From Granulicella sp. (GTDB lineage: Bacteria; Acidobacteriota; Terriglobia; Terriglobales; Acidobacteriaceae): a stretch of 64,000 bases of DNA. Within the stretch, counting starts at the first letter, position 1; the number at the start of each line of letters is the position of its first letter. Under the pieces are notes generated by a model, which did no database searches, was not told where the DNA came from, and worked only from the letters and a program-made list of their open reading frames with translations. Of this stretch, positions 44,926 through 54,906 are shown in pieces. The stretch spans positions 1 to 64,000 of the forward strand of contig DAIDKF010000011.1 in assembly GCA_027450185.1 (NCBI GenBank), given 5' to 3'. A program made the translations under genes and the position numbers.

Positions 44926-46116
44926 ATGTATCTCTTCCACTACGTAGCGCTCACCGCGCTCCTCATCGCGAGCCTTCCATCCTCGATTCGAGCACAGGCC
45001 TCTCAAGCGAAATCCGATGCAGAAGCCAGTGCGCTTCAGGCGGCACGCGCCAGGAGCGTTCTCCGCAAGGGTCACGAAGTCCACTACCCGCCTGACCGTT
45101 TCGATCTCAGTGACCTTCCCCACTACAAGCCGGAGGTGCAGGTCTCCGGCACGATTCGTCAGTGGGGATCTAACTATCTGACCGATTCGCCCTTGGCGAG
45201 TTACCTTGAAACTGCATTCCAGAAGTTTCAGCCCAACGTAAAGTTCTCTGACAATCTCCGAACCTCCGAGCACGCCATCTCGTCGCTCGTCTTCGGTGTT
45301 GCGGATGTCGGCATCATGGGTCGCCAGATTATGTGGGACGAGCGTCTCTCCTTCCAGCGCGAGTTCAATTACCAGCCAACGGGCATCATCGGGATGACCG
45401 GGTCCTATGATGTCTCCGGCTGGAATCCGCCAATCGGATTCTATGTCAACTCCAAAAATCCGCTCGCGCACCTCTCCATGGCACAGATCGACGGAATCTT
45501 CGGAGACGTGCGCACCGGTGCGTACGACGGCCTCATCTGGAACGAGGCGGCAGCCAGGGGCGCTGAGAAGAACATCCGCACCTGGGGCCAGCTCGGTCTC
45601 TCCGGTGAGTGGGCCGATAAGCCGATTCACGTGCTCGGCTACAACTTGGAGTTTCACTTTCCGCAGGAGATCGAGACGCGAGCATTCGGCGGTGTCACCA
45701 GCAAATTCAACGGCGGACTTCTGGAGTACTCTAACTCCACCAATGCGGATGGCACGTTGAAGATTGCCGGGCAGACCATGATCGAGGACGTCGCAAAGGA
45801 TCCATACGCCATCGCTTATGTGGCTGGAGGGGAACTCTGGAAGACGGCCGCTGTAAAGACCCTCGCCATCGGGTACGGAAGCAATGGACCTTTTGAAGAC
45901 CTCACAATGGACAACGTCCGCAATCGCACTTACCCGTTTTACGCCGATATCTTCTTCTGGATTAATCGCGATCCTAAGCAGCCGGTCGACCCGAAGCTCC
46001 GCGAATATCTCCGCTTTATCCTCTCCCGCGAAGGCCAGGAGCAGATTGTTCGTGACGGCAAATACCTCCCGCTAACCAAAACCGTCATCGAGCAAGAGCG
46101 AAAGAAGCTCGACTGA
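44926..46116 (+). CDS. PstS-like periplasmic binding protein (copy C)
   Basis: 396 residues, signal peptide VALTALLIASLPSSIRAQ. Shared blocks are IRQWGSNYLTDSPLASYLET, GVADVGIMGRQIMWDE, LSMAQIDGIFGDV, NIRTWGQLGLSGEW and REYLRFILSREGQEQIVRDG. It resembles copy A more than copy B, including FDLSDLPHYKPE versus FDLSSLPDYVPE. It starts 34 bases after copy B and is the last gene of the run. Confidence 0.78.
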   Translation: MYLFHYVALTALLIASLPSSIRAQASQAKSDAEASALQAARARSVLRKGHEVHYPPDRFDLSDLPHYKPEVQVSGTIRQWGSNYLTDSPLASYLETAFQKFQPNVKFSDNLRTSEHAISSLVFGVADVGIMGRQIMWDERLSFQREFNYQPTGIIGMTGSYDVSGWNPPIGFYVNSKNPLAHLSMAQIDGIFGDVRTGAYDGLIWNEAAARGAEKNIRTWGQLGLSGEWADKPIHVLGYNLEFHFPQEIETRAFGGVTSKFNGGLLEYSNSTNADGTLKIAGQTMIEDVAKDPYAIAYVAGGELWKTAAVKTLAIGYGSNGPFEDLTMDNVRNRTYPFYADIFFWINRDPKQPVDPKLREYLRFILSREGQEQIVRDGKYLPLTKTVIEQERKKLD

Positions 46117-46221
46117 TCCTGACCGCTATCACGCTTCAGAGCCAGTCCACCCGCACCGACCCCACCGCACTGGCCCGAATATCGCTCTCCACCTCCTGTT
46201 TTTCGCTCCGCATGCTTGCAT

Positions 46222-46239
46222 CGCCCGGATTTCCGGGCG
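46222..46239. terminator. Short hairpin downstream of the PstS-like operon
   Basis: CGCCCGGA TT TCCGGGCG is a perfect self-complementary unit about 105 bases after the stop of copy C and 105 bases before the next gene. No T-tract follows, so termination is only possible. Confidence 0.35.
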
Positions 46240-46343
46240 TATAACTTGCGCATCGGACCGCATCGCAAAGGTCTGTCTGGAGCAATCCACCCCCTGAACG
46301 GCTCGCGGTCTCGCGAAATCAATTCAAGGACGGTGGTGTACCC

Positions 46344-47339
46344 ATGCTCAGGCTGAAATCACATCTTGCCTCCTTCTCCGTAGCGCTCGCTCTGCTGGCC
46401 ACCACCGGTTGCCAGTCCCACTCCAAGTCTGAGACCTACGTCCTGGTCGCCAACAATCTCAAACTTCCCTACTGGCAGACCGTCGACTCCGGCTTCGATC
46501 GCGCAGGTGCCGAGTACGGCGTCACCACCGTCCTCAACGGCCCAGACACCTTCGATCCCCAGGCCGAACTCGCCGCCTTCCGCCAGGCCGTCGCCCGCAA
46601 GCCCGCCGGGATCCTCGTCTCTGTCGCCGACGCCACCATCTTCCGCGCGGACATCAACGCCGCCATCGCCGCCGGAGTCCCCGTCATCACCGTTGACTCC
46701 GACGCACCCACCAGCTCCCGCCTCTTCTTCATCGGTACCAACAACATCGCCGCTGGACGTCTCGGCGGCCAGCGCCTCATCGAGAAGCTCGGCGGCAAAG
46801 GCAACGTCGTCGTCTTCACCTACCCCGGCCAGCCCAACCTCGCCGACCGCCTCGAAGGCTACGAAGACCAGATCTCGGGTCATCCCGGCATCAAGATCGT
46901 CGATGTCGTCGACATCAAAGGCGATGCCGGCAACGCCTTCGACGCCGCTCAGTCCTTCCTCGCCAAAACCGGCCCCGACAAGATCGACGCCTTCGTCTGC
47001 CTCGAATCAGCCTCCGGTAAAGCGGTAGCCGAAGTCCTCCAGCGCGCCCACGCCACCGACCGCACCCTCATCGCCATGGACGTCGACAACCAGACCCTCC
47101 AGCTCATCCAGAGCGGCAGCATCGAGGCCACCGTCTCCCAGAAGCCCTTCACGATGGGCTACGTCGGCCTCAAGGCTCTCGCCGAAGTCCACCAATATCC
47201 CCGCCGATCCTTCAGGGCCAACTACACCGTCGACGCCTTCTCCCCCTACCCCGTCTTCGTCGATACCGGCACCGCACTGGTCGACAAAGTCAACGTAGAC
47301 ATCTACCTCGCCAACGCCAAAGCCGCCGGAGCAAACTAG
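46344..47339 (+). CDS. Sugar-type periplasmic binding lipoprotein (RbsB-like), orphan
   Basis: 331 residues, lipobox LLATTGC near residue 23. The fold is that of ribose/galactose-binding proteins: YVLVANNLKLPYWQTVDSGF, NGPDTFDPQAELAAFRQAV, GVPVITVDSDAPTSS, FIGTNNIAAGRLGGQRLIEK and VSQKPFTMGYVGLKAL. It should bind a monosaccharide or similar small polar ligand. No ABC permease or ATPase gene is adjacent, so it may serve a distant transporter or a sensor. Codon use is strongly C-ending, unlike the PstS-like genes before it. Confidence 0.88.
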   Translation: MLRLKSHLASFSVALALLATTGCQSHSKSETYVLVANNLKLPYWQTVDSGFDRAGAEYGVTTVLNGPDTFDPQAELAAFRQAVARKPAGILVSVADATIFRADINAAIAAGVPVITVDSDAPTSSRLFFIGTNNIAAGRLGGQRLIEKLGGKGNVVVFTYPGQPNLADRLEGYEDQISGHPGIKIVDVVDIKGDAGNAFDAAQSFLAKTGPDKIDAFVCLESASGKAVAEVLQRAHATDRTLIAMDVDNQTLQLIQSGSIEATVSQKPFTMGYVGLKALAEVHQYPRRSFRANYTVDAFSPYPVFVDTGTALVDKVNVDIYLANAKAAGAN

Positions 47340-47340
47340 A

Positions 47341-47379
47341 CCCCCTCCCATCAAGTTCACGTCTTCGCTTGGAAGGGGG
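47341..47379 (+). terminator. Hairpin immediately after the binding-protein stop
   Basis: CCCCCTCCCA pairs with TGGAAGGGGG (one mismatch), starting directly after the TAG stop. No T-run follows. Possible terminator or mRNA-end hairpin. Confidence 0.4.
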
Positions 47380-47582
47380 CGGAACCTCAGTCCCTCCAGT
47401 CGCTGCTTCCAGTCGAGCCGGGCCTTAGCTCCGGGACACCCTCCCTCCGAATATCGCCCGGCCACACGCACCCTGGCGCGCACACCATCCCGCACCCCAA
47501 ATTCGTGTTGAGAGTGTCGATTTGCAACCCAAAATTGCGTTGAGAGTGCACTGAAATTCGCGCGATCCGACGCAAAAACCTA

Positions 47583-48620
47583 TTACAGCCCGCCGCCAGT
47601 ACCGCTGCCCAACTGCGCCATCGTCGTCCGCAGGTACTTATGCGGATTCACCGGAATCCCTCGCACCTGCACCTCGTAGTGCAGATTCGGCCCTGTCACC
47701 CTCGTCCCGCTATGTCCAACATAACCAATGACTTCACCCTTGACCACCGTCTGTCCATCCACCACGTTGAACCCCTGAAGATGGGCATAAAGCGTCACAA
47801 TTCCGTTGCCATGGTCAATCTCGATCTCGCGCCCGTACCCTGACCCCATCCCGGCCTTGATCACCCGTCCGCCCGCCGGTGCATGGATCGGCGTCCCATC
47901 CGCTCCCCCAATGTCCACACCCTTGTGAAACTCCCCGTCCCCATTGCCTAAAACAGGATCTTCCCGCTCGCCAAACCCGCTATTAATTGGCCCCATGATC
48001 GGCCACATATCCGGCACATTCAGCCCCACGCTGGCATCAAACGACGCAAAATCACCTAGCGCACTGCGCACTCCTAGACTCGGATTCACCGGCGGCTGCA
48101 TCGTAAGCCCTTCGCTTGCAGTAGCTTTCAGCGCATAGAACGTATCCAGCGACTTGTAATAACTATCGTCCGTGAAGCTCGCCGCATCATCCTTCAGCGG
48201 AGCCTTCGCCGCCTCCGCCGCCGCCGACTTTGCCCCGTGTGTCCCGTACGTCCCATGGATGTGCGTCAGCTTCCCTGCCGTCAGCCCATAGATCGCCGAA
48301 ACCTCCACCGCCAGCGACCCCAGGCTGGCCGCCTGCACATCCTTCTCATGTGCCTGCTTTTCCAACCCCGCGTAGTCCTTGCGCGTCATCGCCAACTCAT
48401 CGCGCATACGGTTGATCGACTCCGCCTTCACCAGCATCCGCGAGTACGATCCCGCCATTCCTGCAATCGAAAACAGCCCCACCACCGCAGCGGCCACAAA
48501 CATGTAAACGTAACGCATCGGAATCCCCACGCGATCCACCGCGCCGTCTTCACCCTGCGTCACATACACAATAAATCTACGTCGCACTGTTACTCCCTGC
48601 ATCGAAATCGAACGCTGCAA
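47583..48620 (-). CDS. Membrane-anchored M23 peptidoglycan endopeptidase
   Basis: 345 residues. One N-terminal membrane helix (YMFVAAAVVGLFSIAGMAG), then a coiled-coil (RMDRDE-like AESINRMRDELAMTRKD region), a linker, and a C-terminal LytM/M23 domain. The zinc motifs are HKGVDIGG (H-x3-D), LYAHLQGF and LHYEVQVRG (HxH equivalent). It is intact at metal ligands, so probably cleaves peptide cross-links or is an EnvC/NlpD-like cell-division factor. The start may be the second Met (MQGVTVRRR). Confidence 0.9.
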   Translation of the reverse strand: MQRSISMQGVTVRRRFIVYVTQGEDGAVDRVGIPMRYVYMFVAAAVVGLFSIAGMAGSYSRMLVKAESINRMRDELAMTRKDYAGLEKQAHEKDVQAASLGSLAVEVSAIYGLTAGKLTHIHGTYGTHGAKSAAAEAAKAPLKDDAASFTDDSYYKSLDTFYALKATASEGLTMQPPVNPSLGVRSALGDFASFDASVGLNVPDMWPIMGPINSGFGEREDPVLGNGDGEFHKGVDIGGADGTPIHAPAGGRVIKAGMGSGYGREIEIDHGNGIVTLYAHLQGFNVVDGQTVVKGEVIGYVGHSGTRVTGPNLHYEVQVRGIPVNPHKYLRTTMAQLGSGTGGGL

Positions 48621-48876
48621 GACCCATTCGCGCCCGCGTCACGGGTTTTCTTTCTCGCTGAAAACGATACACCCGTCTTCGGCGGAAAGCAGTATGTTTG
48701 GGCACTTTTTTGCGGCTTTTTCGGTCCACATCCACATCGGCAAACGAACCCGGGGAGATCTCGCAGCCTGGCCCGTTAAATCTACATTCATTTTAATGGA
48801 CTGACCGGCTCCGAGCAACTTTTTCACTCACTCCACCTCGTATCCCTGCACGCTCTCAGGATGTACTCTGAAATCT

Positions 48877-49896
48877 GTGTCTTACGCACCCAAATCGCGG
48901 TCTCCGAAAAAATCCCTCGGCGAGCTTCTCCTCATCGAACGCATCCGCTCCCGCGCCTCCGCCACCCGTGCCATCCGCCTCGGCATCGGCGACGACTGTG
49001 CCATCCTCACCCCGCCCCCCGGCCACGAACTCCTTGTCACCACCGACTTCTCCCTCGAAGGCCGCCACTTTCGCCGCACCTGGCACTCCCCCGCCTCCAT
49101 TGGCCACCGCACTCTCGCCCGCGGGCTGTCCGATCTCGCTGCCATGGGAGCCACTCCCCTCGCCGCATTTCTCTCTCTCGCTCTGCCCAAATCCGCCGCG
49201 CGCAACACCCGCTTTCTTGACGGCTTTCTCGATGGTCTGCTCTCCCTCGCCCACACCCACCACGTCACTCTGGCCGGTGGCGACACCGCCCAATCACCCT
49301 CCGATCACATCCTCGCCGACATCGTCCTTCTCGGCTCCGCGCCCGCCGGCCGAGCACTCCGCCGCTCCACTGCGCGCCCCGGCGACCTTCTCTACTGCAC
49401 CGGTTCCCTCGGCGGAGCCGCAGCCGAACTCGCCGAACTCGCCGCCTCCCCCCGCAGATTTCACAGCGCCACCGCAGCCGGCCATCACCCTCACCTCTTC
49501 CCCCAGCCGCGCCTCGCCATCGGCGCGACCCTCCTCCGCCGCCGCCTTGCCACCGCCTCCATCGACCTCAGCGACGGCCTCTCCACCGACCTCGCGCACC
49601 TCTGCACCGAGTCCAACGTAGCCGCAGAAATCAACCTCGCCCAGCTCCCGCTCCACCCCCTCGCCGCCACACTCGACGACCGCGCCCAGATCACCGCGCT
49701 CCTCCACGGTGGCGAAGACTACGAACTCCTCTTCACCGCCGCCCCGTCCACCAAAATCCCTCGCTCCATCGCCAGCACTCCCATCACCTGCATTGGCCGC
49801 ATCCTCAAACCGCAAAAGAACAAACCCCTCATGACCATTCTGAATGGGAATGAACGATTCCAACTCCTGCCCCGCGGCTGGGAGCACTTCCAATGA
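48877..49896 (+). CDS. thiL: Thiamine-monophosphate kinase
   Basis: Phosphorylates thiamine monophosphate to the diphosphate cofactor. The AIR-synthase-like fold shows LGIGDDCAILTPP, TTDFSLEGRHF, RGLSDLAAMGATPLA, LAGGDTAQSP, IDLSDGLSTDLAHL and HGGEDYELLFTA, with metal-binding Asp residues present. 339 residues. It starts with GTG. The ribosome site is poor. It overlaps the next gene by ATGA. Confidence 0.93.
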   Translation: MSYAPKSRSPKKSLGELLLIERIRSRASATRAIRLGIGDDCAILTPPPGHELLVTTDFSLEGRHFRRTWHSPASIGHRTLARGLSDLAAMGATPLAAFLSLALPKSAARNTRFLDGFLDGLLSLAHTHHVTLAGGDTAQSPSDHILADIVLLGSAPAGRALRRSTARPGDLLYCTGSLGGAAAELAELAASPRRFHSATAAGHHPHLFPQPRLAIGATLLRRRLATASIDLSDGLSTDLAHLCTESNVAAEINLAQLPLHPLAATLDDRAQITALLHGGEDYELLFTAAPSTKIPRSIASTPITCIGRILKPQKNKPLMTILNGNERFQLLPRGWEHFQ

Positions 49897-50468
49897 CCGC
49901 TGTAGCCTTCGCGCAAACCTGGACCGCGCGAATCCTCACCAAGCCACCCCTCATCGCCCCTGCGCGCCAGTTCACCTATCCCTTCCGCGTCCCCGGCGAG
50001 GACGACACCATCCAGCGCGGCGCCCTCCTGCTCGACATCAGACCCTCCACCGGCGCGAACTTCCTCGCCACCTGCGCCCTCGGCTTCCGCGACCCATCGC
50101 TCCCCACCGGCATCTTCGCCTGCCCGCGCCCCGACAGTCTCCTCGCCCTCGCCGGCGGCTACGCCTACCTCATCGACACCCTCGCCCCCGAGCTCTGCCT
50201 TCACCTGCCTCTCCGCCCCGTTACCCAAATACTCCCCGCGCCTGCAGCCGGTCTCATCCTCCTCGCCGGCTTCCACAACGTCATCGCTCTCGACGCCACG
50301 GGCCTCCGCTGGCAGAGCGCACGCCTCAGTTGGGAGGGCGTCACCCTCACCCGCGCCGACGACCACCACCTCCACGGCACAGGCTGGGACATGCGCACTG
50401 ACCGCGAACTCCCTTTCACCATCGACCTTGCCACCGGAACCCACCAGGGTGGCGGCTTCACGCTTTAG
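49893..50468 (+). CDS. Unknown beta-rich protein coupled to thiL
   Basis: 191 residues, starting inside the thiL stop (ATGA overlap). No clear signal peptide or helix. Repeated strand-like segments (GALLLDIRPSTGANFLATCA, GGYAYLIDTLAPELCLHL, GLILLAGFHNVIALDATGLRW) suggest a propeller-like fragment or WD-type small fold. I do not recognise the family. Cotranscription with thiL is clear, but a functional link is not. Confidence 0.7.
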   Translation: MTAVAFAQTWTARILTKPPLIAPARQFTYPFRVPGEDDTIQRGALLLDIRPSTGANFLATCALGFRDPSLPTGIFACPRPDSLLALAGGYAYLIDTLAPELCLHLPLRPVTQILPAPAAGLILLAGFHNVIALDATGLRWQSARLSWEGVTLTRADDHHLHGTGWDMRTDRELPFTIDLATGTHQGGGFTL

Positions 50469-50578
50469 CGCATCTCTCCACCAGCAACCCTTTGTTTCAA
50501 CCGCAGTCAGAGAGCCTTGAACTTGCCCCTGACTTCCGCGCCCCACGGCACCTCTCGTGCCGAGCGTAAAATCTCCTC

Positions 50579-51520
50579 ATGGGAATTACTCGCCAGCAAG
50601 CCCTCGACTGCTTCGCCTCCGACGACCTCATCGGCATCGGCATGGAGGCCGATGCGCTCCGTCGCAGCCTGCATCCCGAAGGAGTCGTCACCTACACCAT
50701 CGACCGCGCCCTCGACTGTTCCACTCCCGACCTCGACGCCGCCTACGCCAGTGCCCGTACGTCCATCGAGATGGGCGTCACCGGCCTCGTCCTCCACGCC
50801 AACGTCCACCAGCAGGCCACCCTCTCCCACTACGAGACCCTCTTCTCCGGCATCAAGCAGCGCTTCCCCGGCCTCTGGCTGCATGGCCTCGCCGCCACCC
50901 AGATCCTCACGCTCGCCTCCACCGCCGGACTCTCCCTGCGCGACACCATCGCACGCCTGCAACAGGCCGGGCTCGACTCCATCGCCAGCAGCGCCGTCAT
51001 CCTCAACGACGAGATCCGCAGCCGCCTCGCACCCGACAACTCCTCCACCTCCGCCTGGATCAGCGTCCACCGCACCGCCCACCAACTCGGCGTCAGCACC
51101 GCCGCCACCATGATCTTCGGCGTCGGCGAAACCATGGACCAGCGCATCGACCACCTCGAGATCCTCCGTCTGCTCCAGCAGGACACCGGCGGCTTCACCT
51201 CCTTCACCCCGCTCGCCTACACCGGCGGCGACCTCAGCATCCCCGAGCCCACCGCCGTCGAGTACCTCACCACCCTCGCCATCAGCCGCCTCTACCTCGA
51301 CAACATCCCCAACATCGAAGGATCATGGCCTACCCAGGGCCTCAAGGTCCTGCAGATGGGCCTCCGCTTCGGCGGCAACGACGTCGGCTCCGTCCTGCTC
51401 GAAGAGCATCTTGGCAAACCAGGAGGCGCCACCGAAGAGGAGCTCCGCCGCATCATTCGCGAAGCCGGCTTCAAGCCCGCCCAGCGCGATACACCCTACC
51501 GCACCATCTTCCTCAACTAG
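50579..51520 (+). CDS. MqnC-family protein lacking the radical-SAM cluster motif
   Basis: 313 residues. Clear similarity to the cyclic dehypoxanthinyl futalosine synthase (MqnC) body: VVTYTIDRALD, LGVSTAATMIFGVGETMDQR, LQQDTGGFTSFTPLAY, and LRFGGNDVGSVLLEEH. In MqnC, the segment after V-T-Y-x-x-D-R carries CxxxCxxC for the 4Fe-4S cluster. Here that segment reads ALDCSTPDLDAAYASARTS, with only one Cys, and the protein is about 40 residues shorter than usual. The reading frame is open and codon use is normal, so it is not a frameshift. It cannot do standard radical-SAM chemistry. Role unknown. Confidence 0.8.
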   Translation: MGITRQQALDCFASDDLIGIGMEADALRRSLHPEGVVTYTIDRALDCSTPDLDAAYASARTSIEMGVTGLVLHANVHQQATLSHYETLFSGIKQRFPGLWLHGLAATQILTLASTAGLSLRDTIARLQQAGLDSIASSAVILNDEIRSRLAPDNSSTSAWISVHRTAHQLGVSTAATMIFGVGETMDQRIDHLEILRLLQQDTGGFTSFTPLAYTGGDLSIPEPTAVEYLTTLAISRLYLDNIPNIEGSWPTQGLKVLQMGLRFGGNDVGSVLLEEHLGKPGGATEEELRRIIREAGFKPAQRDTPYRTIFLN

Positions 51521-51603
51521 CAGCCGGCAGCAACGACCATCGCTGCTGCCCCGAACGCATCGCGTAAAATCATGCTGCACACCTTCCTTCCGTCGGAGAG
51601 CCT

Positions 51604-53274
<1,671 letters not shown>

Positions 53275-53460
53275 AGCCGATTGCCGAATAGACAAGCCTC
53301 AACGTTGTCCTCTCGATTCGCGTCGCACACCCTCCCGCCCTGCACCCTCCCGCCGCAAAGCCTCCTGCCGCGCAGCATGAGACCGCAATTCGCACCCATA
53401 CACAGCGCGCTGACCCTACATTAGCCCCGGCCTCTCTCCCCGCCATCAACCCACTAAAGC

Positions 53461-53487
53461 AGAAGGCCCGCACGCAGCGGGCCTTCT
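53461..53487. terminator. Bidirectional terminator-type hairpin
   Basis: AGAAGGCCCGC, loop ACGCA, GCGGGCCTTCT form a perfect 11-bp GC-rich stem between the stops of two convergent genes (53274 and 53511). Confidence 0.8.
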
Positions 53488-53510
53488 GTCCTTCGCATCT
53501 CAAACTTCCG

Positions 53511-54632
53511 CTAGAAGCGGATGCCGAACTTGAACGGGATATATTCCGTGTGCATGCTGTTTGCGGGATAGAAGTTCGTCGTCGTAGCCGTGATGTCGCT
53601 CATGTTGTTGACCGTGATTCCGGGCTTCAACGAGTTGACAACGAACACATACCGAAGCTCGCCGTACAACTGAATCCTCGAATAGTCTGAGAACTTGTAC
53701 GTGATGCCCGCGCCGCCGTTGAATCCCGGCGCATTCGACGTATATTTGTCGAACGTTGCGCTCGCGATACATGGGAAGAAGCCGCCATAGCCGACGCCAA
53801 TGCCGCCATACCCATATCCGCCGTAGCCGCCATACCCATATCCACCACCGCAGATTGCAGGTGCAGGCACCGTGAACGCCGCCGTCTTATGGTAGAAGCC
53901 CACGCCGCCCACCACATACGCTCCCCACGAGTGGCTCGCATAGAACGTGTACGTCGGATCAATCGTGAACGACCACACATGGCTTCCGCCGCCCAGAAGT
54001 CCACTCAGCGCATTCGTGCCAGCGGATGGGTCAAAGTCCGTGAGATAGGTGTCGTAGATCGTGGTCTGGTTATTCAGATTCTGCTGCGTAAATCCGAAGT
54101 GGTCCCAGTCAAACTCCACCGGCAAGGCAAAGTGTTTGCTGAACTGTCGTCCGCCGCCCACCTGGAAGCCATAGCCCACGCTCAGGTAGTTGTTCGTGTT
54201 CGCCACCGGCAGTCCAAACCCACCGCCGCCATAGCCCATCCACTTATCCGATCCGTCCGCGTTCCTGAAGGTGCTTCCATACCGCGGCCGCCGACTATTC
54301 TGGCCTCCACCCGCACGCATCATCGCGGCAAAGTTCGGCGCACCCGGCTCCGCCTTCGCCTCGTTGACCACAGCATCACTACCCTCGGACGCACTCGAAG
54401 AAACCATCGCCTCGCTCGCCGGTAGCTGCAGGTTCAACGGCGTCTGCACCGCAGCGCCGGGTTGTTGCGCAACCACGCCCGCCTGGTCGGCTGCAGAACT
54501 GGTGGTTTGAGCGCCCATCGCAGCCACACCTGCACCGAGGATGGTCATCACGGCGACAGCGCGTCGCACCACTACTGAAGCTCCGCCAGTCCAGCGGCGC
54601 TCAACTTCTGAGGAACAGATAGATCTATACAT
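53511..54632 (-). CDS. Outer-membrane beta-barrel protein with Gly/Tyr repeat loop
   Basis: 373 residues. Signal region VVVRRAVAVMTILGAGVAAMGAQ, a Ser/Ala/Gln-rich linker, then a barrel (SVGYGFQVGGGRQFSKHFALP, SFTIDPTYTFYASHSWG) ending PFKFGIRF with a terminal Phe as in outer-membrane barrels. Between strands lies a Gly/Tyr-rich insertion (GYGYGGYGGYGYGG) bracketed by one Cys on each side (AICGG and FPCIA). Function not recognised. The start may be a later Met closer to the signal helix. Confidence 0.75.
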   Translation of the reverse strand: MYRSICSSEVERRWTGGASVVVRRAVAVMTILGAGVAAMGAQTTSSAADQAGVVAQQPGAAVQTPLNLQLPASEAMVSSSASEGSDAVVNEAKAEPGAPNFAAMMRAGGGQNSRRPRYGSTFRNADGSDKWMGYGGGGFGLPVANTNNYLSVGYGFQVGGGRQFSKHFALPVEFDWDHFGFTQQNLNNQTTIYDTYLTDFDPSAGTNALSGLLGGGSHVWSFTIDPTYTFYASHSWGAYVVGGVGFYHKTAAFTVPAPAICGGGYGYGGYGGYGYGGIGVGYGGFFPCIASATFDKYTSNAPGFNGGAGITYKFSDYSRIQLYGELRYVFVVNSLKPGITVNNMSDITATTTNFYPANSMHTEYIPFKFGIRF

Positions 54633-54906
54633 TGTTTTCGACTCCTATGGGTGTTTCAATCCGGTCCAAACACGCTAACCCTGAAATGGTGACTTTGTTG
54701 CCCTTGCACGGAATCCTGATCGCGTCATCCAGCGTGCTCACCTCTTCATCTAACCTCTCTTGGACGAGGAAACCGGCGAAGTGGATGCAAATCCGCACTT
54801 ATCCTGTCCGAATTTAGCCGCGCCTTATGCAAATGTAGCAGCAACCCATCGAAACCCTTTCATATCAGCCCAAAGCGCGTCACCTGCCCGTACACTGGTC
54901 TAAGAA

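Noticed and set aside
35267-46343. Replication-terminus dif site
   Set aside because: The skew change made me look in intergenic gaps, but no sequence resembles the XerCD palindrome well enough to call.
50557-51567. 336-codon Arg/Pro/His-rich ORF
   Set aside because: Frame shadow of the MqnC-like gene. Composition is not protein-like.
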